A stretch of DNA of 64,000 nucleotides from Deinococcus grandis (GCF_001485435.1 NZ_BCMS01000001.1:319501-383500), one strand, 5' to 3'; positions 8,784 to 24,613 are shown, counted from the stretch's first letter. Numbers and translations: made by a program. Notes: a model not told the origin generated them from the sequence alone.

Positions 8784-9821
8784 ATGACCGACCCACAGCC
8801 CGTCACGCTGCGCGACATGCAGAAACCCGACGATTTCGCCGAGGTCGCGGCCCTGCTGAGCGCCGCCGATCCCGAGTGGCCCCTGACGGCCGAGATGATG
8901 GCCACCTGGGACGAGGCGCACGACCCGGCGCTGTACCGCCGCGAGCGGGTGGCGGAGCAGGGCGGACGGATCGTGGGGGTCAGTCACGTCGGGCATGACG
9001 ATTTCGCGTTCGAGGACTGGCGGTACTTCGGGCGGGTGGTCGTGCACCCGGATGCCCGGCGGCGCGGGGTGGGCACGGCGCTGTACGACGACGCGTTCGC
9101 CGCGCTGCGCGAACGGGGCGCGCAGGATCTCCGCACGATGCTCAGCGATCAGGACGAGGACGCGCCGGGCCGGGCGTTCCTGGCCGCGCGGGGCTACGTG
9201 CGCACCTGGGACCGCTATGAGTCCCGCCTACACACGGCCGACGCCGAACTGGGCGCCTTCGACGACCTGATGGCGGCCGTGGCGGCGGACGGCGTGGAGC
9301 TGCGCCCGGTGGCGGACCTCGCCGGGGACCCGGAGCGGAACCGCAGGTTGTGGGAACTCGACTGGCGCCTCTTCCAGGACGTGCCGATGGGGCAGACCCT
9401 CACCCGGCGGCCCTTCGAGGCGTGGGTGAAGCAGGAACTGGACGACCCGACCTTCAGTCACGAGCTGTCCTTCGTATCCCTGCGCCCCGACGTGAACGAC
9501 CCGGAAACCGGCCCGTACGTGGGCTACAGCACCCTGATGAGCAACCCGGCGGGCTTCTTTGTCATCGGCATGACCGGCGTGCGCCGCGAGGACCGCGGGC
9601 GCGGCGTGGCCAAGGCCCTGAAGGTCGCCGCGATGCGCGCCCTGGCCGCTGCCGGGGGCGGCGAGATCCGCACGTTCAACGACCCGCCCAACAAGGCCAT
9701 GCTGGGCATGAACCGCGCGCTGGGCTTCCGGCGCGGCCCGACCCGCAGCCGCTACGAACTGCACCTGGACCCCGTGACGGGCGAACGCCGCCCCGTCCCC
9801 GTGCCCCCGGAGCTGGCGTGA
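8784..9821 (+). CDS. Two-domain GNAT N-acetyltransferase (first of three tandem paralogues)
   Basis: A 345-residue protein with two GNAT folds in tandem. Domain one (about 1-150) has the acetyl-CoA pyrophosphate loop in VVHPDARRRGVGTALYDD; domain two (about 170-335) has the matching block RREDRGRGVAKALK and the conserved late Asn/Arg region MLGMNRALGFRR. The ATG at 8784 begins the conserved DPQPVTLRDM segment. The acceptor substrate is unknown; two-domain GNATs of this layout often acetylate small amines or antibiotics. Its stop overlaps the next GNAT gene by four bases, so the three genes form one translation-coupled operon, presumably from duplication. Confidence 0.88.
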   Translation: MTDPQPVTLRDMQKPDDFAEVAALLSAADPEWPLTAEMMATWDEAHDPALYRRERVAEQGGRIVGVSHVGHDDFAFEDWRYFGRVVVHPDARRRGVGTALYDDAFAALRERGAQDLRTMLSDQDEDAPGRAFLAARGYVRTWDRYESRLHTADAELGAFDDLMAAVAADGVELRPVADLAGDPERNRRLWELDWRLFQDVPMGQTLTRRPFEAWVKQELDDPTFSHELSFVSLRPDVNDPETGPYVGYSTLMSNPAGFFVIGMTGVRREDRGRGVAKALKVAAMRALAAAGGGEIRTFNDPPNKAMLGMNRALGFRRGPTRSRYELHLDPVTGERRPVPVPPELA

Positions 9822-10804
9822 CCGCCCCGCAATCCTTCGCGTTGCGGCCCGCCACGGACGCCGACCTGGGCGCCCTGGCGGACCTGCTGACGGCCGTGAA
9901 TCCCCGCCACCCGCAGACCGCCGAGTCGCTGGCCCACGACCTGCACTCGCTGCGGTCGCACCCGCTGGGGCTGCACGTCGCGCAGTGGGTGGCGCACACC
10001 CCGGACGGGGCGCTGCTGGGTGCGGCGTCCGCGTTGCAGTTCGGCGGGATGTACCACCCGGACCGCTACCACGCCGAGGTCGGCGTGCACCCCGGCGCGC
10101 GCGGCCAGGGGGTCGGCGCGGCGCTCGCGGCGCACGTCACCACTCACCTGGAGGCGCGGGGCGCGCGCGAGGTCCTGGCTGGCGCGTACGAGGACGAACC
10201 GCGCAGCCTGCACTTCCTGACGGCGCGGGGGTTCCGGGAGGTGATGCGGTTCTTCGACAACGTGCTCGACATGGCCGACTTCGACGCGGACGCCTGGGCG
10301 GACCGGGCGACCCTGCCCGCCGGGCTGCGGGCCGTGACCCTGGCCGACCTGAGCGCCGAACTGGGCGAGGAAGCCGCCCACCGCGCGTTCTACGCGGGCT
10401 GGCTGGCCGCGCGCGAGGACGTGCCCCGCACCGCCCCCGCGACCCCGGTCGCCTATGAGGACTTCCTGACGCGCCTGGACCGCCCGGAGCACCTGCCCCG
10501 CGGCACGCTGCTGGCCGTCACCCCGGCGGGCGAGGTCGCGGCCCTGTCCGAACTGCACCGCGACCTGCACGACCCGCGGCGGCTGAACACCGGCCTGACC
10601 GGCACCACCCGCGCGTGGCGACGGCAGGGGTTGGCGCTGGCGCTGAAGGTCGCCGCGCTGCGCGTCGCGCGGGACCTGGGTGCCCGCGAGGTCTGGACCG
10701 GGAACGCCACCACCAACGCGCCCATGCTGGCCCTGAACGACCGCCTGGGCTTCCGCCCGCGCGTCGCGTGGGTGGAGATGCAGCGCGGTCAGGTGGACGC
10801 ATGA
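9818..10804 (+). CDS. Two-domain GNAT N-acetyltransferase (second paralogue)
   Basis: A 328-residue protein, start GTG at 9818 overlapping the preceding TGA (GTGA). Domain one carries VHPGARGQGVGAALAAH, the acetyl-CoA-binding Q/R-x-x-G-x-G/A loop; domain two carries TTRAWRRQGLALALK and the ALNDRLGFRPR end block. It aligns along its full length with both neighbours (shared pattern DxPRTAPATP / DVPMG / DVPRAEPATP between domains), supporting tandem duplication. Substrate unknown. Confidence 0.87.
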   Translation: MTAPQSFALRPATDADLGALADLLTAVNPRHPQTAESLAHDLHSLRSHPLGLHVAQWVAHTPDGALLGAASALQFGGMYHPDRYHAEVGVHPGARGQGVGAALAAHVTTHLEARGAREVLAGAYEDEPRSLHFLTARGFREVMRFFDNVLDMADFDADAWADRATLPAGLRAVTLADLSAELGEEAAHRAFYAGWLAAREDVPRTAPATPVAYEDFLTRLDRPEHLPRGTLLAVTPAGEVAALSELHRDLHDPRRLNTGLTGTTRAWRRQGLALALKVAALRVARDLGAREVWTGNATTNAPMLALNDRLGFRPRVAWVEMQRGQVDA

Positions 10805-11757
10805 TCACCGTCGCCCCCATCGCCGAGCACGAGTGGGACGCCGCCGCCGCGATCCTGACCGGCGCGAACCCGAACGATCCCCTGACCGGCGAGGACCTGC
10901 GCCGCCAGATGCGCGAACAGCAGGACTGGGGGTACGGCTGGGCCGTGCTGGTGGCCCACGAGGGACCGGAGGTGCTGGGGGTCGCCGCGTACTACCAGAA
11001 TCCCGGTGCGTTCCACCCGGACCGGTACGGCCTGGACCTCGCCGTCGCGCCCGCCGCGCAGGGTCGGGGTGCGGGCGCGGCCCTGTGGGCGGACCTGGAC
11101 GCCGCCCTGCGCGCCCGGAACGCCGAATCCGCCCGCATCCTGGCCCGCGAGGACCACCCGGTCGCGCCCGGCTTCCTGACCCGCCGGGGGTTCACGGGCG
11201 ACAGGCGGTACTTCATGTCCGCCCTGCACGTCCCGGACTTCGACCCCGCCCCGTACGCCGCGCTGGAAGGCCGCCTGCACGCCCGGGGCGTCCGCATCCG
11301 CAGTCTGGCCGAGCTGCGCGAGGCGGGCACCCCGGACCTCGCGCGGCGCCTGCACGCCCTCATGAGCGACGTCCGCCAGGATGTGCCGCGCGCCGAACCC
11401 GCGACTCCCCTGAGCCGAGAGGTGTTCGAGGACGCCATCCTCGGCGACCCCGGCCTCCTGCCGGACGCGTACCTGATCGCCGAGGTGGACGGCACGTGGG
11501 CGGGGCAGACCACCCTGTTCCGCAGCGACGCCAGCCCGGACCTCCTGACCGGCCTGACCGGCGTCACCCGCCCCTGGCGCGGCCAGGGGATCGCCACCGC
11601 CCTGAAACTCGCCGCGATCCGCGCCGCCCGCACCCTGAACGCCACCACCATCCGCACCGACAACGCCAGCGACAACGCCCCCATGCTCGCCATCAACGAC
11701 CGCCTCGGCTTCGTCCGTGACCCCGCCAGCGTGTCGTACGTGATCCGCTTCGGGTGA
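10801..11757 (+). CDS. Two-domain GNAT N-acetyltransferase (third paralogue)
   Basis: A 318-residue protein, ATG at 10801 overlapping the preceding TGA (ATGA). Domain one has LAVAPAAQGRGAGAALWAD; domain two has TRPWRGQGIATALKLAA followed by TDNASDNAPMLAINDRLGF. The repeated ANP-[ND]-DPLTGE opening and the same inter-domain layout as the two upstream genes mark it as a paralogue. It ends the operon and is followed by an intergenic repeat rather than a clear terminator. Substrate unknown. Confidence 0.87.
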   Translation: MITVAPIAEHEWDAAAAILTGANPNDPLTGEDLRRQMREQQDWGYGWAVLVAHEGPEVLGVAAYYQNPGAFHPDRYGLDLAVAPAAQGRGAGAALWADLDAALRARNAESARILAREDHPVAPGFLTRRGFTGDRRYFMSALHVPDFDPAPYAALEGRLHARGVRIRSLAELREAGTPDLARRLHALMSDVRQDVPRAEPATPLSREVFEDAILGDPGLLPDAYLIAEVDGTWAGQTTLFRSDASPDLLTGLTGVTRPWRGQGIATALKLAAIRAARTLNATTIRTDNASDNAPMLAINDRLGFVRDPASVSYVIRFG

Positions 11758-11820
11758 AGGGGGGAGTGGGAAGTGGGTCGGCTTGACCTGGGCGGGCACG
11801 CCGCGCAGACGCTGTTGACC

Positions 11821-11869
11821 ATCCGCCATCCGCCATCCGCCATCCGCCATCCGCCATCCGCCATCCGCG
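11821..11869. repeat. Heptamer tandem repeat, seven ATCCGCC units
   Basis: Seven consecutive 7-bp units ATCCGCC, the last ending in G. It is preceded at about 11760-11778 by a GGGGAGTGGGAAGTGGGTCGG block shared with other intergenic regions of the window. It sits immediately before the arginase-like gene, where it replaces a recognisable ribosome binding site. Confidence 0.9.
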
Positions 11870-11875
11870 TAAGCT

Positions 11876-12586
<711 letters not shown>

Positions 12587-12745
12587 GCGGCCTGCGTGCT
12601 ATCCAGAGTGGACCGTGCGCGCCGCCCGGGTCACCGGCTGCGCGTGCCCGCCACCCCCCGCGACCCACCCGAGAGGGGAGCGTCAGCCCGCCGCGGCGCC
12701 GTGTAACATTTTTCATGAAGCCGCGCGCTTCACAGGAGTGCACCC

Positions 12746-13252
12746 GTGACCATCCCGCACACCGAATCCACCCGGCAAGTCGCCTATCAGGTCGGCGCGT
12801 TCGCGCTGATCCACCACCAGGGCGCCTACCTGATCACCCGCCCGCTGGAGCCGCTGCAACCCGGCGCGCAGGGCCTGCCCGGCCTGATCCTGAACGCCGA
12901 ACCCGGCAACAACCCGGTCGAACTGCACCTGCGGCGCGTGATCCGCGAGCAGGTGAAACTGGTCGTCAGTGACCTGCGGCTGGCCGGGTCGTACGTGGCG
13001 CGCGGCACGCAGGGCGGGCACGCCGACGCGCGCCTGCACCTGATCTTCGGCACGGAGTACAGCGCCGGGATTCTCGAGCCGGACCCGCACCTGCTCAGCG
13101 CCGCCGAGTGGATTCCCAGCGCGGAACTGCTCGAGCGGGGCGGGTCGCCCGAATGGTTGCAGATCGCCATCCGCGAGTACGAGACCAGCGCCGCGCCACC
13201 GGCCGCGCCCGCCGCGGCGCGGTCCCGCCTGGGCTTCATGCGCCGCCGCTGA
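12746..13252 (+). CDS. Nudix-hydrolase-like protein with degenerate Nudix box
   Basis: A 168-residue protein, GTG at 12746 with AGGAG seven bases upstream. Residues about 15-130 follow the Nudix fold order: VGAFALIHHQGAYLITRP, then LPGLILNAEPGNNPVELHLRR where the Nudix box should be. The box keeps the opening G-L-P-G-L but lacks the REUxEExGU glutamates needed to bind magnesium, so classical pyrophosphohydrolase activity is doubtful. The tail (about 145-168) is Ala/Pro-rich and ends in basic residues. Possible binding or regulatory role; none shown. Confidence 0.7.
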   Translation: MTIPHTESTRQVAYQVGAFALIHHQGAYLITRPLEPLQPGAQGLPGLILNAEPGNNPVELHLRRVIREQVKLVVSDLRLAGSYVARGTQGGHADARLHLIFGTEYSAGILEPDPHLLSAAEWIPSAELLERGGSPEWLQIAIREYETSAAPPAAPAAARSRLGFMRRR

Positions 13253-13264
13253 ACGCCGCGCGGT

Positions 13265-13624
13265 TCAGCCGCCCGCCACCATCGCCTTCCAGCCCTCGGT
13301 GTCCTCACCGACCGTCAGGTGCTTCCCGGCGCGCACCAGCGGCAGCCGCAGCAGCTCCGGGTCGTCGATGATCTTCGCGATCACGCCGTCCTCGGTGGTG
13401 CGCAGGTACGCGAGGTTGCTGCGCTCGTACGCCTTGCCGTCCAGGTCCAGCAGGGCGTTCAGGCCGAATTTCTGCACGAACCGGCTCAGCTCACCCTTGG
13501 CGATGGGCCGCTCCTTCAGGTCCACGAAGTGGATCTTGATCTTGCGTTCCTTGAAGAAGCGCTCGGCGGCGCGGGTTTCCTTGCTCTTGCGCGTGCCGAA
13601 CACCTGCACCTGCAACTCGCTCAT
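13265..13624 (-). CDS. ArsC/Spx-family thioredoxin-fold protein without the catalytic cysteine
   Basis: A 119-residue protein with the ArsC/YffB/Spx architecture: beta strand LQVQVFGT, the loop RKSKETRAAERFFKER, HFVDLKERPIAKGEL, KFGLNALLDLDGKAY, and a C-terminal DDPELLRLPLVRAGKHLTVG, matching the LLKRPIV..L.G region of the family. The loop position that carries Cys in arsenate reductases (and CxxC in Spx) is TRKS here and no cysteine occurs anywhere in the protein. It is thus unlikely to be an arsenate reductase and may be structural or a transcription-associated Spx-like factor. Confidence 0.82.
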   Translation of the reverse strand: MSELQVQVFGTRKSKETRAAERFFKERKIKIHFVDLKERPIAKGELSRFVQKFGLNALLDLDGKAYERSNLAYLRTTEDGVIAKIIDDPELLRLPLVRAGKHLTVGEDTEGWKAMVAGG

Positions 13625-13640
13625 GCCTCAAGTGTAGAGG

Positions 13641-13772
13641 CAGTGGGGAGTGGGAAGTGGGTCGGTCGGAGGTGGGCGGGCACGTCGCCCGATGACCGTC
13701 AACCGACGCGGGCGCGATCACCCGCGATCCACTTCCTACTCACCACTGCCCACTCCCTGCCGCCCGCGTTCC
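13641..13772. repeat. GTGGGGAGTGG-family intergenic repeat
   Basis: It starts GGCAGTGGGGAGTGGGAAGTGGG-like at 13640 and ends with the imperfect inverse CACTTCCTACTCACCACTG. The first 20 bases match 11760-11780. It lies between two minus-strand genes, ArsC-like and ruvB, so it may fold at the 3' end of ruvB transcripts. Confidence 0.6.
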
Positions 13773-14765
13773 TCAGTTCGTGTAGAAGCCCAGGTCGTGG
13801 TCGCCGCTGACCGGCAGGCCCAGGTGGTCGTAGGCATGCGCGGTGGCCACGCGGCCCCGGGGCGTGCGCTTGATGAAGCCCAGCTGGATCAGGTACGGCT
13901 CGTACACGTCCTCCAGGGTCAGGCTGTCCTCGCTGATCGCGGTGGCCAGCGTGTCCACGCCGACCGGGCCGCCCGCGAAGCGGTGGATCAGGGTTTCCAG
14001 GTACTTCTTGTCGCGGTCGTCCAGCCCCGCGCTGTCCAGGCCCAGTTTGTCCAGCGCGTCCTGCGCGCGGGGCAGGCCGATGGTCGTCTCGCCCGCCACG
14101 TCGGCGTAGTCGCGCACGCGCCGCAGCAGCCGCTTGGCGATGCGCATGGTGCCGCGCGCCCGGGCGCCGATCTCGACGGCCGCCTCCTCGTCCAGTCCGA
14201 AGCCCAGCAGGCGCGCGTCGCGCAGGAGGTTCACGCCGATCTCGTCGGGCGTGTAGTACTCCAGGTGCTCGATGATCCCGAAGCGGCTGCGCATGGGCGC
14301 CGTGATCAGGCCCGGGCGGGTGGTCGCGCCGACCAGCGTGAAGCGCGGCAGCGGCAGCTCAATGGTGCGCGCCGCCGGGCCCTGCCCCAGCACGATGTCC
14401 AGCTTGAAGTCCTCCATCGCGGGGTACAGGTGCTCCTCCGCGACGCGGCCCAGGCGGTGGATCTCGTCGATGAACAGCACGTCGCCTTCCTCGAGGCTGT
14501 TCGTGAGGATCGCGGCCAGATCGCCGGGTTTCTCGATGGCCGGGCCGGAGGTCACGCGGATGTTCACGCCCAGTTCGTGCGCGATGATGTGCGCCAGGGT
14601 GGTCTTGCCCAGGCCGGGCGGGCCGAACAGCAGGGTATGGTCGAGCGCCTCCTTTCGGCCGCGCGCGGCCTGGAGGTACACGCCGAGTTTCTCCTTCAGT
14701 CGCGCCTGCCCGACGTAGTCCGTCAGGGTCTTGGGCCGCAGGGCCGCGTCGAGCGGTTCAGTCAT
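13773..14765 (-). CDS. ruvB: Holliday junction branch migration ATPase RuvB
   Basis: A 330-residue AAA+ motor that, with RuvA, drives branch migration at Holliday junctions during recombinational repair. Features in order: N-terminal RPKTLTDYVGQ, Walker A GPPGLGKTT (about 48-56), Walker B DVLFIDEIHRL, sensor 1 LVGATTRPG, arginine finger SRFG, and the C-terminal winged helix with GFIKRTPRGRVAT. Length matches RuvB elsewhere. The ATG at 14765 precedes the conserved core directly. It stands alone, not next to ruvA or ruvC in this window. Confidence 0.98.
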   Translation of the reverse strand: MTEPLDAALRPKTLTDYVGQARLKEKLGVYLQAARGRKEALDHTLLFGPPGLGKTTLAHIIAHELGVNIRVTSGPAIEKPGDLAAILTNSLEEGDVLFIDEIHRLGRVAEEHLYPAMEDFKLDIVLGQGPAARTIELPLPRFTLVGATTRPGLITAPMRSRFGIIEHLEYYTPDEIGVNLLRDARLLGFGLDEEAAVEIGARARGTMRIAKRLLRRVRDYADVAGETTIGLPRAQDALDKLGLDSAGLDDRDKKYLETLIHRFAGGPVGVDTLATAISEDSLTLEDVYEPYLIQLGFIKRTPRGRVATAHAYDHLGLPVSGDHDLGFYTN

Positions 14766-14824
14766 AACAGAGAGTCTAGCGCAAGTTCGCTGTCAGCGGA
14801 ATACGCCGGGGCCGTTTCAGCCTT

Positions 14825-14960
14825 ATGCGGATTCCGTCTGTTTCGTTGACCACCCGAAACGGCACCGGGTCGTCAACTCCACGTCCGGAACCCGGTTCTC
14901 TCCTTCTCGCATCCGCTCGGGTTGAATGGTTTTTGCAAACCATTCAACCGGAGTCCCTAT
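14825..14960. repeat. Dispersed 136-bp terminal-inverted-repeat element, copy 2
   Basis: Bounded by ATGCGGATTCCG and CGGAGTCCCTAT. It contains the internal hairpin GGTTGAATGGT / ACCATTCAACC and the GCATCCGCTCGG block. Same orientation as the copy at 62.3 kb and also 136 bp. Its last base is the first base of the Sco gene's stop codon on the minus strand. Confidence 0.85.
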
Positions 14961-15661
14961 CAGCGCCCCGCGTACAGCCGGATCAGCCCTGGTAGATCCC
15001 GCTCCAGGTCACCGCCCACCACGTCCAGGTTCCCGTACACCCGCACGAACCGGCCCTGACCGTCCACGACACTCACCTGATCCCCGTGAATCCGTGCCGC
15101 CACCGCCGCTGCCGCGCCCACCTGGGCGGCATTCGACGCGCCACTGGCCGTCTGCCCCTGCCCCATGTCCATGTGCGCGCTGTGGTCCTCCGTGGGCATC
15201 GGGGCCACGTTCGCCACGAACATCTCCCGCGCCGCCGCGTCGATCGTCTCTGCCTTCCCGGTCAGGCCCGTGAACGCCGGATCGAAGCGGTCCAGGTACT
15301 CACGCACCACGCCCGGCGTGTCGTGCCCGGGGTCCACCGTGACGAACTGCACCTGCACCCGCGACCGCTGCTCGGCGCTCAGCGCCGCGTACGTGTTCTT
15401 CAGGCTCGCCAGCGTCGCCGGGCACACGTCCGGGCAGCGCACGAACCCGTAGAACACCAGCCGCACCCGCCCGTCCGAGGCCGCCAGCGTCGTCGCCCGC
15501 CCCCGGTCATCCACCAGCGCCAGCGCGCTCAGGGCCTTCGGCTGATCCAGCGCCTCACCCGCCGACACGCCCGGCGCGGCCCGCCGCATCACCAGCAGTC
15601 CACCCAGCACCGCCGCGACCACCAGCAGCGCCGCCGTCACCCATTTCGAGACACCCGTCAT
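14960..15661 (-). CDS. SCO1/SenC copper chaperone for cytochrome oxidase
   Basis: A 233-residue membrane-anchored thioredoxin-fold protein that supports CuA assembly in cytochrome c oxidase subunit II. One N-terminal membrane segment (about 7-24) puts the domain outside the cytoplasm. The copper motif CPDVC is at about 78-82, with the DPGHDTP block following; the distal ligand His is probably the one in ARIHGDQV. A loop HSAHMDMGQGQ adds His/Met residues that could bind copper. ATG at 15661 is right before the membrane segment. Lies downstream of the ctaC-ctaD genes on the same strand, consistent with its role. Confidence 0.92.
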   Translation of the reverse strand: MTGVSKWVTAALLVVAAVLGGLLVMRRAAPGVSAGEALDQPKALSALALVDDRGRATTLAASDGRVRLVFYGFVRCPDVCPATLASLKNTYAALSAEQRSRVQVQFVTVDPGHDTPGVVREYLDRFDPAFTGLTGKAETIDAAAREMFVANVAPMPTEDHSAHMDMGQGQTASGASNAAQVGAAAAVAARIHGDQVSVVDGQGRFVRVYGNLDVVGGDLERDLPGLIRLYAGR

Positions 15662-15710
15662 GCCCGCAGGGTAGGGGAGAGGGCCGGGGTGACGTGTCCC
15701 CAGACAGCGG

Positions 15711-15759
15711 AGTGGGGAGTGGGGAGTGGGGAGTGGGGAGTGGGGAGTGGGGAGTGGGG
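15711..15759. repeat. Heptamer tandem repeat, seven AGTGGGG units
   Basis: Seven perfect 7-bp units AGTGGGG (49 bp). The G-runs at regular spacing are a textbook G-quadruplex pattern on the plus strand. It lies upstream of the Sco gene and downstream of ctaD. Confidence 0.95.
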
Positions 15760-15800
15760 AACGACCGCGAGTTTCAGTGTGCCTCCCACACAACGCGAAA

Positions 15801-15822
15801 GGGACGCCCGCTCAGGCGTCCC
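15801..15822 (-). terminator. Terminator of the ctaC-ctaD transcript
   Basis: On the minus strand GGGACGCC, a 6-base loop and GGCGTCCC form an 8-bp stem just after the ctaD stop, followed by TTTCGCGTT. A reasonable intrinsic terminator. Confidence 0.75.
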
Positions 15823-15842
15823 CCTCTGTCTTGCGCGCGGTG

Positions 15843-18295
<2,453 letters not shown>

Positions 18296-18299
<4 letters not shown>

Positions 18300-19519
18300 T
18301 GGGTGCCTCCGTCGGGTGCGCCGTGCACGGGCGTGCCCTTCCAGTAGTCCGCTTCTTCCGGCAGCTTGAGGCTGCGCAGGTAGGCGGCAATATCATCGAT
18401 TTCGGTGTCGGTCAGGGTGCCGCCCTTGACCTTCTTGCCCTGCACCATGTACTCGCCGCCGTCGTAGCGGGGCATCAGGCTGCCGGGTTTGACCACGGGG
18501 CTTTGCTTGAGCCAGGCGTGCAGTTCCCCCGCGGCCTTCGCGTCGGTCCACTGCGCGTCGGTCATGGCTTCCCACATGCCGGCGCCCAGCGTGCGGCGCG
18601 TGCCGAAGAAGCTCAGGTCCGGGCCGGCGACGCCGGCGGCGGGGGTGCCCTGCACGCGGTGGCAGCTGGCGCAGGCCACGGCGCCGGTGCTGGCCTTGCC
18701 CTGCATGAACAGCGCGAAGCCGCGCGCCTCGGCGCTGCCGGGGGCGGGTTCGGGGGCGCGGTAGGCTTTCATGGCGGCCAGGGTGGTGTTGTACCGCTCC
18801 TGATCCAGCGCGACGACCTTGTAACGCATGTTGGCGTGGCTGGCCCCGCACAGCTGCGAGCAGTTGCCCTGGTACACGCCGGCGCGGTCGTTGTCGACCT
18901 GCCAGGTCTTCTTCACGCTGGGCATCGCGGCGCGCTGACCACCGATGTTCGGGGCCCAGAACCCGTGAATGACGTCGCCACTCGTGACCGTCAGGGCCAC
19001 GGCTTCCTTGGTTGGCATGATCATCTCGTTGCCGTTGGTGACCACGCCGCCCGCGTCGCTGGTGGTCTCGGGGTACGAGAAGTTCCACCAGAACTGCCGG
19101 GCCAGCACGTCCACCTTGGTCGCCTGGTTGGGCGTGGGGTTCAGTGCGGCCATGCTCTTGACCGCCAGCACGCTCAGCAGGATCACGATGACGACCGGCA
19201 CGGCCACCAGGATGGTCTCGAGCTTGTTGTTCCCGTGGAACTGGGCGGGCGGCGCGTCGTGCTTGTCTTCACGGAACTTCTGCACCGTGTAGAACAGCGC
19301 GTACGACACGCCGATGAAGATGATGATGGACAGAGCAATCGCCCAGATGCTCATCCAGAAGATCTCCCGGTTGTAAGCGGATGCCATGTCCCCGATGGTC
19401 AGGGACTGGTTCACCTGCTGGCAGCCGGTCAGTAGAGTCGCGCCCAGGATCGCCGCGATGGGCAGGGCCTGCCGGACTCGCCTCCGTGTGCCGCTGTGGC
19501 GGTGTGTGGTGGTATTCAA
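18296..19519 (-). CDS. ctaC: Cytochrome c oxidase subunit II with C-terminal cytochrome c domain
   Basis: A lipoprotein-type subunit II: lipobox LLTGC near residue 33, two membrane helices (about 55-75 and 95-118), CuA cupredoxin domain with GNCSQLCGASHANM, then a fused cytochrome c domain with CASCH and a distal Met in SLMPRYDGG. It takes electrons from soluble cytochrome c and passes them to ctaD. Start choice: a TTG at 19519 has AAAGGAG five bases upstream, whereas the in-frame GTG at 19525 touches the same Shine-Dalgarno with no spacing. First gene of the ctaC-ctaD operon. Confidence 0.95.
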
Positions 19520-19740
19520 CGTCACTCCTTTCCTCTGCTTGCAGTCTAAAGCGTCACGCGGGGGTGCGCCTGACGCTGGGCCGCCACTCGCGGTCAGCGT
19601 TCAAGCATACCGCCCACATTCTACCGACCGGTCAGGCATACCCCCCATGAGACCAGATGAGTCTCGGGCAAGTGTCCTGACCTTCCTCCAGTTCCTGTCC
19701 ATCATGCGCCATCCGGGTTCCCGGGAGGTGGGAATCACAG

Positions 19741-19779
19741 CGCGCGGCCCCCGGGCAGCTGGTGTCCAGGGGCCGCGCG
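19741..19779 (-). terminator. Hairpin downstream of ctaB
   Basis: CGCGCGGCCCC at 19741-19751 and GGGGCCGCGCG at 19769-19779 form a perfect 11-bp stem with a 17-base loop, just after the ctaB stop. No T-run. Confidence 0.6.
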
Positions 19780-19791
19780 AAGCAGAAACGC

Positions 19792-21707
<1,916 letters not shown>

Positions 21708-21876
21708 CGTCACCATCCTCGCCGCCCAGGCCCGGCCACAGGCGGCCAGGGCGGGGGTCTCTCGCCTAGCATTCTACCCGGCCCCCCCCGCAGAAGATTG
21801 TCCCCCGGCTCTGTGCGCTTCCCCCACCGGGCGCGGACACCTGACCTGCGCCGCCCCCCGTACACTGGGCGGGACT

Positions 21877-22356
21877 ATGGCGGAAACCATCAACCAGTGG
21901 GCGGTCATCACGATCGTCCTGAGCGGCCTGGCCCTCATCGTGGGCGTGTACCTCATCAAACGTGGCCTGCGTGAAGCCCACATGCGCGCCATGATCGTCG
22001 CCAGCACCCTGGCCACCATCTTCCTCGTGCTGTACCTCACCCGGCTGGGCCTGGGCTACGAGAAGAAATACGCCGGGCCCGAGGAGTGGCGCACGGCGTA
22101 CTTCGTGCTGCTGATCAGCCACATCATCCTGGCCGCCGCGAACCTCCCGCTGGCGCTGGGCGCCCTGTGGAACGCGTACAAGGGACTGAAGGCCGCCCGC
22201 ACCCTGAACAACATCGACCTGCCCGCCGCGCGCGGGTACTTCAACAAGCACCGCGCCTGGGTCCGCTGGACGGTCCCGGTGTGGCTGTACGTCGCCGTGA
22301 CCGGCTGGATCATCTACCTCGTGCTGCACAGCTACGGCGAGGTCATCAAGAGCTGA
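21877..22356 (+). CDS. DUF420 membrane protein (CtaM-like oxidase assembly factor)
   Basis: A 159-residue protein with four predicted helices (about 8-24, 37-55, 75-97, 128-150) and the conserved histidine in LLISHIILAA plus KHRAWVRWT. This is DUF420; the Bacillus member CtaM (YozB) is needed for function of heme-A-type oxidases, and the position next to ctaA here fits that role. ATG at 21877 is well placed. Divergent from ctaA. Confidence 0.9.
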   Translation: MAETINQWAVITIVLSGLALIVGVYLIKRGLREAHMRAMIVASTLATIFLVLYLTRLGLGYEKKYAGPEEWRTAYFVLLISHIILAAANLPLALGALWNAYKGLKAARTLNNIDLPAARGYFNKHRAWVRWTVPVWLYVAVTGWIIYLVLHSYGEVIKS

Positions 22357-22451
22357 CGCGGTCACGACGGACCGGGGGGACGGCCTGGCGGGTCGCCCCC
22401 TGTCCTGCACACCCCGAGCCGGGAGGGCGCAGACGCGCCTACACTCACGCG

Positions 22452-23708
<1,257 letters not shown>

Positions 23709-23790
23709 GGGAGGACGCAGACCGCTCGACCCAGCCTGTTCCCCGCGCCGGTCACCGTTCCCCTCCCGCGCGCCCTGCTACGCTCCGGGC

Positions 23791-24612
<822 letters not shown>

Positions 24613-24613
24613 G

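Noticed and set aside
14766..14824. Radiation/desiccation response motif in front of ruvB
   Set aside because: GTCATAAC is present at the start codon, but the second half of the 17-bp palindrome (TTATGTCATTGACATAA) is missing.
15711..15759. CRISPR array
   Set aside because: Units are 7 bp with no spacers and no cas genes; a simple tandem array.
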